Positions 1 to 9,596 of a stretch of DNA of 64,000 nucleotides are shown piece by piece. The DNA lies in assembly GCA_029168955.1 (NCBI GenBank), contig JAPDOI010000144.1, positions 558,001 through 622,000 on the forward strand, in the 5' to 3' direction. The position numbers were made by a program, and so were the translations under genes. Numbering within the stretch: the stretch's first letter is position 1; every line of letters starts with the position of its first letter. The stretch is from Aplectana chamaeleonis. Its lineage: Eukaryota > Nematoda > Chromadorea > Rhabditida > Cosmocercidae. The notes beneath the pieces are model-generated. The model was not told the origin of the DNA and did not search any database. It worked only from the letters and a program-made list of their open reading frames with translations.

Positions 1-33
1 CTTATTATACTTTTTCAATTGTTTCTCAAACTT

Positions 34-1089
34 TTAACAAGTTTCTCGATATGTATCCCAATCACTAGCCGCATAGTTATTTTTCGCCTTGTCCAATGTC
101 TGCGATTTTCTTGAAGCAAAACGTTTGAGATGTTCCGGGAGATGACCCTCATCCTTAGAAACATCCTTGAGAGGCACAAAGAGATAAATAGAGTGCTGCA
201 AAATATTGATGAAGAGCTCATATTTAGCGTTAATTGAATCTACGGCATTAAAAATACCGTACCAATCTACGTTGTTTAAATACTCGAAAATGGCGCCGAA
301 ATTTGCGCTCTTGGAATCTCGTCTTAGTTTCTTACAATCGTTTCTAGGAGGGGTGAGGTTTAGTTCAAAATGAATCGTCGCGTGATCACTGGTCCCTACT
401 GGTTCACAGACGGTTGTGCTGTACACAAGATCAGCGTCAGAAGTCAGTAATAAGTCCAAAATATTGCTTCCATGTGCTTCAGTTGAAACGAGTTGAGAGA
501 AATTGAAGTCGTGACACAAACCTAGGAGGCTCAGATGAGTCACTGCAAGAGAACTAGCATTATGAGGTTGCGTCCAACATATGTTTGGGAGATTGAAATC
601 ACCTGTAATAATACACGGGTGGTCACAAACAGCAAGATCACTTAGCGTTTTAATCAGTTGTTGGAAGGCCGCTGCCGTGCAGGAAGGGGTTCTGTATACC
701 AAGACCATTCGAATATTCAGTTGACCAGAGCTAATTTCTGAACAAATAATTTCATATCCATCTGGGATAGTGTCGGAATAAATAAGCCTAGGGAAAAGAT
801 TCTTTTTGATTAAAAATGCCACGCCACCACCCTTTTTATGGCTACGATCACTCCTGAGAAACTCACAATGAGCGCAAAACTCACCTAATAAAGAGGCATC
901 ACTTATAGTGTCAGACAGCCATGTCTCAGTCAGAGCTACGACACTGAGCTGACATTGTTTGATCAGAAAAAGAAGGGAAATTATGTTTTTCGAAAGTGAG
1001 TGAATGTTAGTTGAGATGCAAGTTGAAGTAGTACTTAAAGTCCGGGGACGATCTACTTGTTTAAATGCTGGGTGGAATTGGCTGTACAA
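34..1089 (-). pseudogene. LINE ORF2, apurinic-type endonuclease domain (interrupted)
   Basis: The roughly 350 codons show endonuclease landmarks in order: TETWLSD near residue 55, a Gly-rich KKGGGVAF segment near 85, VLVYRTPS near 130, the metal-binding GDFN near 165, LDLLLTS near 210, and the catalytic SDH (VGTSDH) near 233. This enzyme nicks target DNA to prime reverse transcription. A TAA at 34-36 interrupts the frame, and downstream of it the same frame stays open to the window edge. It therefore looks like a nonsense mutation rather than the natural end. There is no ATG at the start of the open frame, so the true start is uncertain and could rely on re-initiation after ORF1. Confidence 0.82.
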
Positions 1090-1961
1090 TCACTGAGCAA
1101 TGATAAATCGAGAGGGTCAGGAGGTGTAACAAGAAGATTACGATCAGTAGGAGTAATGCATGGTGTAGTAACAACATTGAGATCTCGCGAGGTACTAGCC
1201 TCAGCCCTTGTAGATGTACTGCCCCGACTCCTCCTCCCGGCGCTCCACCGCACACGTTCCTCCCTTGGGAGGGAGGGTCTTATATAGACCTCCTTTTGGT
1301 GCGGGAAGTGCTTGAGACGGGGAGCTCGCAGCAGCACCATGTTTGCAATGGCTGATGACGGCGAAACAACCTTGATAAGCCTATTAAAAGAAGAATTAGG
1401 TTTACCCATCCTATGAACTGATACAGGTAGGCAGTCAACCGATAAGTAGTCTAAGAGATCATAAACACGTTTCACATCATTAATAGCCCTATCTCGTGAT
1501 GAAGGATACAAGTGTTGGAATTCAGGTATGCCTATGATAACTATGGATCTTCTACGCTCCACCTCTCTAAAATCCGCGGTCTTAAAAGTATCAGAAGATT
1601 GTGAAACTTCAGAACCAATGAAGGAGTCTTTATTAAAATTGGAATCGCCAGAATTGATGTTAACAGCAGAAACTTGAGAAGACTCGGTAATAACAGGAAC
1701 AAGGCTATTATTACCACTCCTGAGAGCTGTGATTTCTTGCCTCAGTTTGGCATTGTTCTCCAATAAGGCAGTAACATGTTGAGACAGCTCACGGTTCACA
1801 TCGCACAGGTTCTGCATCTGGTTTCTTCCTTCCATCAGATACGCAATCACAACACGAAGGTGAGCCGGAATCGACGCATCCTCCATCATTAGCTTGGCGG
1901 CCGCATCAAAGTCACTCGTCGTCGATGACATCGCCATGATATTACTAACATTATCCATCAT
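1053..1961 (-). CDS. LINE ORF1 protein (coiled coil plus RRM-like domain)
   Basis: About 300 codons from the ATG at 1959-1961; the frame is open slightly further upstream but without an ATG. Residues ~45-85 (NRELSQHV, NNAKLRQEI) have heptad character and suggest a coiled coil for trimerisation. Residues ~135-235 (RRSIVIIGIPE, VHRMGKP, VYIRPSL followed by REER) match the RNA-binding RRM-like segment of LINE ORF1 proteins. The C-terminus is Ser/Thr/Pro-rich. No CCHC zinc knuckle is seen. The likely role is as an RNA chaperone in the retrotransposon ribonucleoprotein. The frame is intact even though ORF2 carries a stop. Confidence 0.72.
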   Translation of the reverse strand: MMDNVSNIMAMSSTTSDFDAAAKLMMEDASIPAHLRVVIAYLMEGRNQMQNLCDVNRELSQHVTALLENNAKLRQEITALRSGNNSLVPVITESSQVSAVNINSGDSNFNKDSFIGSEVSQSSDTFKTADFREVERRRSIVIIGIPEFQHLYPSSRDRAINDVKRVYDLLDYLSVDCLPVSVHRMGKPNSSFNRLIKVVSPSSAIANMVLLRAPRLKHFPHQKEVYIRPSLPREERVRWSAGRRSRGSTSTRAEASTSRDLNVVTTPCITPTDRNLLVTPPDPLDLSLLSDCTANSTQHLNK

Positions 1962-2156
1962 ATCAAACAAAGTACCAGTGAATTCGCACTATTTCCAGAT
2001 CAGCACTAGGTTACCATAGAATGCGCATGAGATCACCAGACCAGTAAGGAGAATACCACTGAGGCATCATATACCATAGACTAGACCTTGAGATACTGGG
2101 TCTCAAACTTGGGTAATTAAACCATTACTTCAACGAAGTGGATAAAACGAAGAAAA

Positions 2157-2314
2157 CCTAAACAGGCAGCAGCGACTGTTTATCCATACGTGTTACATCT
2201 CATTGTTTTGCCCGTGGGAATGCTCTACGAGTTTCAAAAAGATTCAACTTGCGAACTTGCTGCGTATTTAGTGCTAAAAACGATGGGATAAATGGTCGCT
2301 GCTGCCTGTTTAGG
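2157..2314. repeat. Foldback element with ~30-bp terminal inverted repeats
   Basis: CCTAAACAGGCAGCAGCGAC at the left end is matched by its reverse complement at the right end. The match extends through GTTTATCCA/TGGGATAAA. The short unique core suggests a MITE; no target duplication was identified. Confidence 0.7.
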
Positions 2315-3589
2315 AGGTACCGATAAAACGCAGGTAAATGTCACAAATAAGCACTATTCAATGAGAATGTAGCATAAACTGAGGGAAAACAAAAGATAGA
2401 GAACTTTGCATCGATAAGAATGACCGCAAAGCAGAGAACCTATTAGCCAACCGATTTGAACACTCAAATCCTTGGTCGGTGGCGTTGCGGTCGCGTCACG
2501 TTCGCATTGGAGCTCTGTATTCCTTAGCTCCACGCGCACTATGATTTTCGTACTCAACGTGGTTCAACATGAACGTGAATTTCGTTTTTCCCCCGAAATT
2601 CATGTAAAAACAAGCGATTCGAGGACGATGAATCATTGTAGAAAGACCGACAACTTGTTCTTCACTACGTATATAAAATGTCCGCGTTGGCCTTTTCTGG
2701 TCACAAGATCAAAACCAACTTACAAAAAAATAAACCTCAAATTCGTTTATTTATTCTCTAAGCTAGCGATATGGTCACGATAAGGATATGAATAGTGTCC
2801 TAAGTTACCGTTACATCTCCTAGCGATATTTAATTGAAATTTCCCACTTCATTTTCTGGGGTGAGTGACTCTTCTTGAGCGGTCATGCATCTCACAAGAA
2901 AACTAGTATTCGACGATATGGTCGTTTGCAATGAAAAATAATTTCATGATTTTCAAAACGCTAGAACGATTTACCTCTGAACTTCTCTGTAGGGGCTCTA
3001 AACTCGAATCTGAGATCCGTTTATCGCTTTTTTAAGCTTACGGTGAGCTATGATGGGAACACAGTAGTTTGGCCAGAGTCTCAGATCTGGCTGCCAACTT
3101 GTCTATGGTGTAATTTAAAGTAATTAACACTATTAGAAAAATACTGAGCTGTGCCGATTGCCACAAAGCCAAGAAATGCTTTGCAACTTTCACCTGAGAA
3201 TCTGAGTCGGTCAGCCTAAAGTCGCACTAATTTAGAAATTCAAGTGGTTTTATCACTTCATACCCTCGTGGCAATCGGCATCGGTGCTAAACTAGTTGGG
3301 GGGCACTCAGGATTCACTCGAAGAATGCATGATACCGCTTTCAGAAATCGAAGTATTTCCATGGTGAAAACATTCACAGATAACGCTGTCAATTGGAGGT
3401 TGTGAATATCCAGGGGGAGGTCATGGAGGAATATTAATTGAATTTTATCCAAATAAGCAAAGCTGACCACTCCTTGAAGAAAAAAATAACAAGCACTCAA
3501 AGTTGAAGCAGTGATTATAGAAATCCCATACCTAAAACCTTGAATAAAGGTTCTGTTTTGTGTTTGACTCAGAATTTGATTTTTTTGTG
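2315..3589. other. No gene recognised; one dispersed repeat copy
   Basis: No exon-like frame stands out. Bases ~3,285-3,420 (GGGGGGCACTCAGGATTCA and what follows) are a diverged direct copy of ~32,565-32,695, so at least that part is dispersed repeat. The rest looks unique and AT-rich. Confidence 0.5.
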
Positions 3590-3960
3590 TTTTTTGTGCA
3601 TGTGCGCGCGTGTATGTACGCGTGCAAGAGTTAACAATCGAGGGCGCAAGGGTCTGTGTGCGCGCGTATACTCGCTAACATGAGCGTACATGTGCATGAG
3701 CAATTATGCTCGCTTGTGTGCGCGCGTATACGTGTACACGTGAGAGTGCGGTGATGTGCTAGCAACTGCGCACGCATCTGTGCTACTAGCCCGCATACGG
3801 TTGCACGCGCAGGTTTGCACGTGCGGATATGTACATACGAGCCATGCGCGTGCATATTTACACACAAACGCATGTATGCGTGTGAGCGTATGTGTGTATG
3901 CACACAAGCGCATAAATGTTTTTCTACAGACGAGTTTGAGCGTGGTGCGCGCATGCGGGT
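3590..3960. repeat. Alternating purine-pyrimidine GT/GC/AC-rich tract
   Basis: About 370 bp dominated by GTGCGCGCGTATAC-like runs and ACACAAACGCAT-like runs. Several overlapping open frames here are products of the low complexity (Arg/Thr/Cys/His-rich on one strand) and do not resemble proteins. Such alternating tracts can adopt Z-DNA. Confidence 0.7.
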
Positions 3961-4083
3961 GAGTGTACTCCCGTACGCAGCTAGACATCCACGCGGAAAC
4001 CGCGTAGCCGTGCAATTTCAATCCTCGCTATTGGATCATCTTGACGAGAAGCAATGTCTCGCCTCCTGGTAACCACCAGTGCT

Positions 4084-4347
4084 GTTCACTACTTCACCAA
4101 AAATTTACCACTAATTAGTGGTGAAAAACCACTCTACTGAATTACCAGAAAAATCTAGTAGTTTACCAGACTTTTCCAGAGAATTACCTGGAAATTGGCT
4201 GGTAATTCTCTGGTAATCTAGTAGAAAATTTTCAGTACCACTAATTAGTGGTGAATATTCGGAAAAAGATGGTAATTTCGTGGTAAAAACCGCATTTACC
4301 ACTAATTAGTGGTACAATTCTGGTAAATGACTGGTTTTTCAGTGAAC
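4084..4347. repeat. Foldback element carrying three copies of a 16-bp palindrome
   Basis: The perfect palindrome ACCACTAATTAGTGGT occurs at 4107-4122, 4237-4252 and 4298-4313. The outer ends GTTCACT and AGTGAAC are inverted. The interior is rich in GGTAATTCTCTGGTAA-like words. It looks like a MITE built from short palindromes. Confidence 0.7.
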
Positions 4348-5750
4348 TTTTTTCGGCCTGAGTAGACACGCTCAGAAAAGGTATCGATTTTATGTCATAA
4401 ATCGAAAGTATGAAACTAATAGTAAGGGAAACTAACGAAAAAAAACCGACGAGAACTGCATGCAAATACAGGAATAAAGGCTGTTTTTGTTATGGGGTAA
4501 AATTGAACGAGTTTTGCCCGAGCGGTTGAAATAGCTAATACTAATGATAAAACGGTTGGGTTAGCGAAGCCGATAGACTCTTACAGCCTGTACTTGAACG
4601 CGCACCTCGCTGGAAGCTTCAAAAACCAGCCGAAGTGCCCGTATTCGTAGACTCAGGGGGCGGGGTTGAAAGCTCATGGGCGTGGCTGGCGAAAATTTTC
4701 GACTCAAGTTTAATAGTTTTCATTCGTTTTTGATGCTTCCAACGGCGTGAGCGTTCTACGCCATACGACCCAAGTGGCGCTGTTATCTCAACAACTTTTT
4801 CGCGCGTGTCTGCTGTCTTTAAGCTTTTAATTCCTTCTAGTGGATCTTGAGTATCCCCCTTTGACTTAGATTGCGCCGTACTCTAAATCTTGTGCATTTA
4901 ATTTACAAACGAATGATAGACTACAGCCTTGTGATCATGCTGGGAAAAGTAATAAAAGGTTCTAAAAAATGCGGTGTAGATCTAACGGTATGAGTTTAAC
5001 ATCAAACTGATATCCGACACTTCTCGAAAAGTTCTCGTTCAAGAAGTGCAAGACTATCTTGCTCGTAAGTCAATCTTACGTTCAGAAAATCATATGTAAG
5101 TGGCGACTTCAGTGTCGCTGTAGTTATCGCTTGTCACCTTCAAAGAAGGTTGATACAAGAGAGCCTCGAAAAAAATACTATTCTGACACGACAATATTCT
5201 TATCAACGGTTTCCAATAGGATACTCATTTCAATGCTGTTTTTCCCCTCAGGTATTGCTCCAAAAAGTTCCACTCCTTGTGGTGTTATTCAAAAACCATC
5301 TTTTGTATTGCTATTGGAACACGAAATGTGCATGAGGAAAAAGAAAACCTTTTGAATTTTTTTTCGAACATTCGTATAGTTTTATGTACGAGATTTTTTA
5401 TTCTGCCGTTTGTCGATTGCCGACTACCGTTTGCCGGCCGTTTTTTTTGGCGATTTTTATCGATTGTCGTTTGCCGATTTTCGAAAATCGTTTTTGAACG
5501 GTTTGAAAAAGAAAGAAAAAGAAATTACATCCCTGAGCACAATGCAACTCAACGAGAATCGTGCCCGTACCTCGCGATCCCACCGTGATTTCGCTTCTGT
5601 TTTGTGTAACAACGGCAGTTGTGCGCAACTTCGGATCAGAATTTCACTCGAATAGAAACAAATTCATACAATAGGAAGCCGCTACACTGCTTGGCTGGAA
5701 GAATAATTTCATCGATAGCCATCATTTCTACATTGTCCCGCTTGCGAATA
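4348..5750. other. No gene recognised
   Basis: No exon with matching splice sites or a familiar domain was seen on either strand. A short low-complexity patch at ~5,400-5,500 repeats GCCGATT/CGATTTT words, similar in style to other word arrays in the window. Confidence 0.5.
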
Positions 5751-5756
5751 TTCCCT

Positions 5757-5854
5757 CCTGGGGCCGTATACACATCTCTTCCCGCGCGTCCCCATCCCCG
5801 CAAAGGCCATCCTTGATTGGTCAATTTCGTTCGATGACCAATCACAGAGTGCCG
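5757..5854. repeat. Left arm of a foldback element interrupted by Penelope-like elements
   Basis: GGCCGTATACACATCTC and the following ~50 bp are matched, in inverted orientation, by 12,629-12,692 on the far side of the Penelope-like cluster. The shared CACAGAGTG motif abuts the retroelement on both sides. This indicates that the retroelements landed inside an older palindromic element. Confidence 0.6.
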
Positions 5855-5902
5855 TAGTAATTGTTTGTTTAACTGGACCAAGAGGTTGATATACAGTTTA
5901 TT

Positions 5903-5942
5903 GGCTTACGTACGTTTCGGCGGGATCGCCTTCTTCAGAGCC
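5903..5942 (-). ncRNA. Hammerhead-ribozyme-like motif in the 3' pseudo-LTR of copy 1
   Basis: Read on the minus strand: GGCT (stem I, 3' side), core CTGAAGA, stem II GGCG-ATCC-CGCC, core GAAA, a minimal stem III from ACGTACGT, cleavage-site A, then AGCC (stem I, 5' side) pairing with GGCT. This is the type I order reported for ribozymes of Penelope-like elements. One unpaired A before stem II departs from the consensus, so activity is not certain. Confidence 0.65.
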
Positions 5943-6090
5943 TGGAAAGAACAAATCAGAAATGTGCTTACCCGGCCAAATGTCGGCTAAACCTTACTGA
6001 GATTCGAGAGAAATTTTTTCTAAAACGTAGTAGAAAGCAGAAAAATTATGAAGTTACCGCACCTTGGCAGGAAACTCGCTAGATGGATCA

Positions 6091-8847
6091 TCACCATAGA
6101 ACGGTTGGCGGAAAACGGAGCAGAGGACGAGACCGCTGCCTCTCGACGTTAAAATGCGAGTCTGAGGTAGGGTCTTGAGTTCTCCAGCTATATATAGGCA
6201 TCCCCCCTTCCGATTGATTTTTTGGTCGCTCGCCTGGATCCAAAATGCCTCCAGGGATATTTCTGGCATGGGTATCGGTTTCCCGCCCCAATATCTCGAC
6301 CTTGACGTGATAATTATCGCCATTGTGCGCGTTCACACGGTGACACCCCAGAACCGTTGATACCCGGAGCTTATCTTTGCCATCTAAGTGCTCTTTGACT
6401 CTAACGTAGAGCGGCCGCGATGTTTCTCCAATATATTGCTCGCCGCACAGCTGGCACGAGATCCTGTAGACCACACCGCACGCAGTGCAATCCTCCTCCC
6501 TGCCAGCTGGGCAGACCACACAATTGAGAGTAGTGCAAATACGGTCGTATAGACGGTTTCGGATAAGACGGTTTCTAAGGTTGTTTGGGGGAATGTCGAA
6601 AATTGCGACGGAGCTTTCCAGACCAGCTTTTTTCTGGCATTTGCGCAAAGATGTGCTCACTTCATCAGTTATGAAGGGCATTTTCAAGGGTATTTTGCCC
6701 TCCATCGCTGTTTCCTGTTCCCATCGGCGCGCGGCTGGGCCCCTGGATCCACGGCGGACCAAAGCTGTGGGATATCCATTCAAGGCTGCAATATCATGCG
6801 CCATTTGAACAGATCCTTTTTGTTCCTCTTCTCCGGTGCAGACGCATTTCGCTGTTCGGTACATATTTTTAACCATTGCCCTTTTTGTCTGTGATGGGTG
6901 AGCCGATTGGTAATGCACAATTATATTTTTGTTACTAGGTTTACGATACCATTTTGTTGCAAAAACGCCCCCAGAGAATTCTATTTGAACATTTAGAAAA
7001 GGAAGCCAATTTACCACCGGTTTTTCCCGGGTAAATTTGACGTTCTCCGACTGATTATTGAGGAGTTCAAAACACTGGTCCATTTCCTCCTGTGTGGGGC
7101 AGACGACAAAGCAGTCGTCTATGTATCTACAGTATAGCATAGGGAGCCGTGCTAGCACCGGAGATTCGATCTTACCCATAAATGCTATGGCGAGCGTGGG
7201 AGCTAGGCGCTGTCCCATGGCCAGCCCTCTGACCTGACTAAAGTATCGACCTGACCATCTGAGGATATTGCATTTAAGACACTCTTTGAGAAGTGTCATT
7301 AGCTGCTCAATTGAAAACCCATACATGCTAATGGAGCCTTGGTGTTGGGTAAGAAGCTCGAAAACGGCCTCCATAGCATGGTCATTGCTGACATTGGTGT
7401 AGAGGGCTGTGGCATCGAAAGACTCCATTATGCAAGGGTTCGAGGGTTGAATGGTGCGGAGATGGTCAAGGAACGCGCGGGTGTTGGGAAGATGGGCCGG
7501 GATGTGGGGTAGAAGTTGTTTTAGAATGCTGGTAATAAACCAGGCAATTCTATCTGTGGGACCACCCACGCAGCTAACGATGGGTCTGACCTTGGTAGAG
7601 CTAGGGGATATAGTAGCCAGATCTTCTCCCGTTAGAAACTTGTGGGTCTTTACGAGCAGGTATAAAACCGGGCAAGTTGGTGAGTCTATTTTAAGGCGAG
7701 TGATGAGAGACGGTTTCAAATCCGCTGATTTTCCCACTCTAGTCCACTCTCTGTTGAGTCTACGATACTGTGCTTGAAATTCTTTGGCAGAGGAGGGACG
7801 GTAAAGTGAGATATCCTGCAGATGTTGCTCCGTTATAGCCTTGTCCAGCTGGTCAGGGATTATGACAAAATCCCCTCCCTTATCGCTGACGGAAAGGCGT
7901 ATTGCCTTAGACTCTACCAACTCCCGAATCTCTCTGAGTCCACAAGCCTGAGCGAGGGAAAGATTTGACGAGATCCTTTCTTTGCGAGCGCGGTCGAAAA
8001 CTTTGAAAACCTCGTCGGCGAAAAGGCGAAAAGTGATATCAGAGCTTAGATTAGGGTCTTGTTGCTTGAAAAAAGTGTTGGGGAAGGGGATTTGGGGTAG
8101 AACTCTGATTGGCGCAGGTAATATTGCATTGCCTATGTTAGCTTTATAGCGCAGCCGGTCTTGGAGTCCGTGAAGGCTACAAATTACTTTGCGCATGGTG
8201 ATAGTAGAAATGGGCTGAGATGGTGAGAAACTGGGACCCATTTCCAGAATAGAACGAGCGTTATCGGAAAGTTGGAAATCGCCTGATACCGTAACTCGAG
8301 ATTAAGTAGAAATAAGCTCCGTTCCTGTAACGTTCACTGCGTGACCACTAGGGTTCCGTGAAGACACGGCATTCGAAATCTCCCTCTCTCGGCCACGTGA
8401 TGTACTCAAAAGTCTCTCGAACTTCGCTTGTAAAGTTTGTTTTACATTAGACCGATTAGAGTCACAGATCGTTTTTGATCCGTCCACTATTCTCTGCCAG
8501 ACACGACCCTCCAAATATTTAACGCAATATAGTTCCTTACACATACACTTATTCAACATAGAAAACAAATGATCTCTTCTGTCTCGAAGTGCCATGCGTA
8601 GTATGCGCAGCTCGATTTGGAGTATTTGTCGATCGTTGACTCGGCTGCCGCATAGATCTCGTAGTCGTTTTCGGGTGATGAAGTTCGGCACGATACGATT
8701 CTGCAGGCAACGACGGAGAAAGTGGACGGATTGTCTGGCTGAAATTATCTTTTGCCTCAGAGACAACACTTCCTTGACGAGTCGATGGTATTCAGTTGGG
8801 ACGTTTCGCATAAGTCTCCAGGTGCGACTCTCCATGAACCTCGGCAT
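6091..8847 (-). pseudogene. Penelope-like reverse transcriptase / GIY-YIG endonuclease, copy 1 (nonsense and frameshift)
   Basis: From the ATG at 8845-8847 the frame encodes an N-terminal basic region (~180 residues). A TAA at 8302-8304 then interrupts it at the place where copy 2 has CAA. After that the frame is open to 6,091. Reverse transcriptase landmarks follow in order: VRPIVSCVGGPTDR, motif A FDATALYTN, motif B GLAMGQRLAPTLA, motif C YIDD (codons 7114-7119), and FLNVQI. A Cys-rich linker (CVVCPAG..., CTACGVVYRISC) leads into the endonuclease signature YIGETSRPLYVRVKEHL. Near 6,255-6,262 an extra base relative to copy 3 throws LEAFWIQASD, with the likely catalytic Glu, out of frame. The polymerase core looks intact; the protein as a whole is broken. 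Confidence 0.9.
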
Positions 8848-8905
8848 TGTGAATCCGTAGTAATTGTTTGTTTAACTGGACCACGAAGTTGATATACAGT
8901 TTATT

Positions 8906-8945
8906 GGCTTACGTACGTTTCGGCGGGATCGCCTTCTTCAGAGCC
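8906..8945 (-). ncRNA. Hammerhead-ribozyme-like motif in the 5' pseudo-LTR of copy 1
   Basis: Same strand and same core as the 3' copy (CTGAAGA, GGCG/CGCC stem, GAAA, ACGTACGT, AGCC pairing with GGCT). Ten to fifteen bases beyond its outer edge the pseudo-LTR breaks off at the junction with copy 3. Confidence 0.62.
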
Positions 8946-8959
8946 TGGAAAGAACAACT

Positions 8960-9292
8960 GCGTGCGGTGTGGTCTACAGGATCTCGTGCCAGCTGTGCGG
9001 CGAGCATTATAGTGGAGAAACATCGCGGCCGCTCTACGTTAGAGTCAAAGAGCGCTTAGATGGCAAAGATAAGCTCCGGGTATCAACGGTTCTGGGGTGT
9101 CACCGTGTGAACGCGCACAATGGCGATAATTATCACGTCAAGGTCGAGATATTGGGGCGGGAAACCGATACCCATGCCAGAAAAACCCTGGAGGCATTTT
9201 GGATCCAGGCGAGCGACCCAAAAATCAATCGGAAGGGGGAATGCCTATATATAGCTGGAGAACTCGAGACCTACCTCAGACTCGCATTTTAA
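8960..9292 (+). pseudogene. GIY-YIG endonuclease domain fragment (copy 3)
   Basis: The fragment starts at CGVVYRISCQLCGE and keeps the nuclease module in a single frame: Y-S-G in place of the Y-I-G of copies 1 and 2, RPLYVRVKERLDGK with the conserved Arg, then KTLEAFWIQASDPKINRKGE. Glu of LEAFWI and Asn of INR sit where GIY-YIG nucleases have their metal-binding Glu and late Asn. The frame ends at YLRLAF and a stop at ~9,290. This appears to be the ancestral C-terminus that copies 1 and 2 have lost by frameshift. The polymerase is absent, so the fragment cannot encode a whole protein. Confidence 0.85.
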
Positions 9293-9498
9293 CGTCGAGA
9301 GGCAGCGGTCTCGTCCTCTGCTCCGTTTTCCGCCAACCGTTCTATGGTGATGATCCATCTATCGAGTTTCCTGCCAAGGTGCGGTAACTTCATAATTTTT
9401 CTGCTCTCTACTACGTTTTAGAAAAAATTTCTCTCGAATCTCAGTAAGGTTTAGCCGACATTTGGCCGGGTAAGCACATTTCTGATTCGTTCTTTCCA

Positions 9499-9538
9499 GG
9501 CTCTGAAGAAGGCGATCCCGCCGAAACGTAAGTAAGCC
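9499..9538 (+). ncRNA. Hammerhead-ribozyme-like motif between copies 3 and 2
   Basis: GGCT, CTGAAGA, GGCG-ATCC-CGCC, GAAA, then ACGTAAGT in place of ACGTACGT, A and AGCC. The single change falls in the minimal stem III, whose two base pairs A-T and C-G are kept. Confidence 0.62.
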
Positions 9539-9596
9539 AATAAACTGTATATCAACTTCGTGGTCCAGTTAAACAAACAATTACTACGGATTCACA

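Larger units (their letters stand above)
1..2156 (-). mobile_element. Non-LTR (LINE) retrotransposon, 5' part, CR1/L2-like
   Basis: Two consecutive minus-strand reading frames form the usual LINE order: an ORF1 with a coiled coil and an RRM-like region, then an ORF2 beginning with an endonuclease/exonuclease/phosphatase domain. The frames overlap by about 37 nt. The reverse transcriptase would lie left of base 1 and is not visible. The stretch 1,971-2,156 looks like 5' leader and has no other recognisable content; its outer edge is not defined by a target-site duplication. Assignment to the CR1/L2 group is inference from domain order. Confidence 0.8.
5855..8957 (-). mobile_element. Penelope-like retroelement, copy 1
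   Basis: From its 5' end (8,957) it has a partial pseudo-LTR, one long coding region (8,847 to 6,091), a 3' UTR and a complete 3' pseudo-LTR down to ~5,855. The coding content (reverse transcriptase followed by Cys-rich linker and GIY-YIG nuclease) defines the Penelope-like class. It lies head to head with copies 3 and 2 on the plus strand. The high similarity of copies 1 and 2 suggests recent activity. Confidence 0.92.
8957..9596 (+). mobile_element. Penelope-like retroelement, copy 3 (5'-truncated) plus pseudo-LTR
   Basis: Homology begins inside the Cys-rich linker (ACTGCGTGCGGTG) and continues through the GIY-YIG domain, 3' UTR and pseudo-LTR, ending where copy 2's ATG begins. A truncated copy joined directly upstream of a longer copy is the usual tandem arrangement for Penelope-like elements. 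The pseudo-LTR spans about 9,390-9,596. Confidence 0.88.

Noticed and set aside
3631..4072. Several overlapping ~100-codon Thr/Cys/His/Arg-rich frames
   Set aside because: Produced by the alternating GT/GC/AC tract on both strands; no domain.
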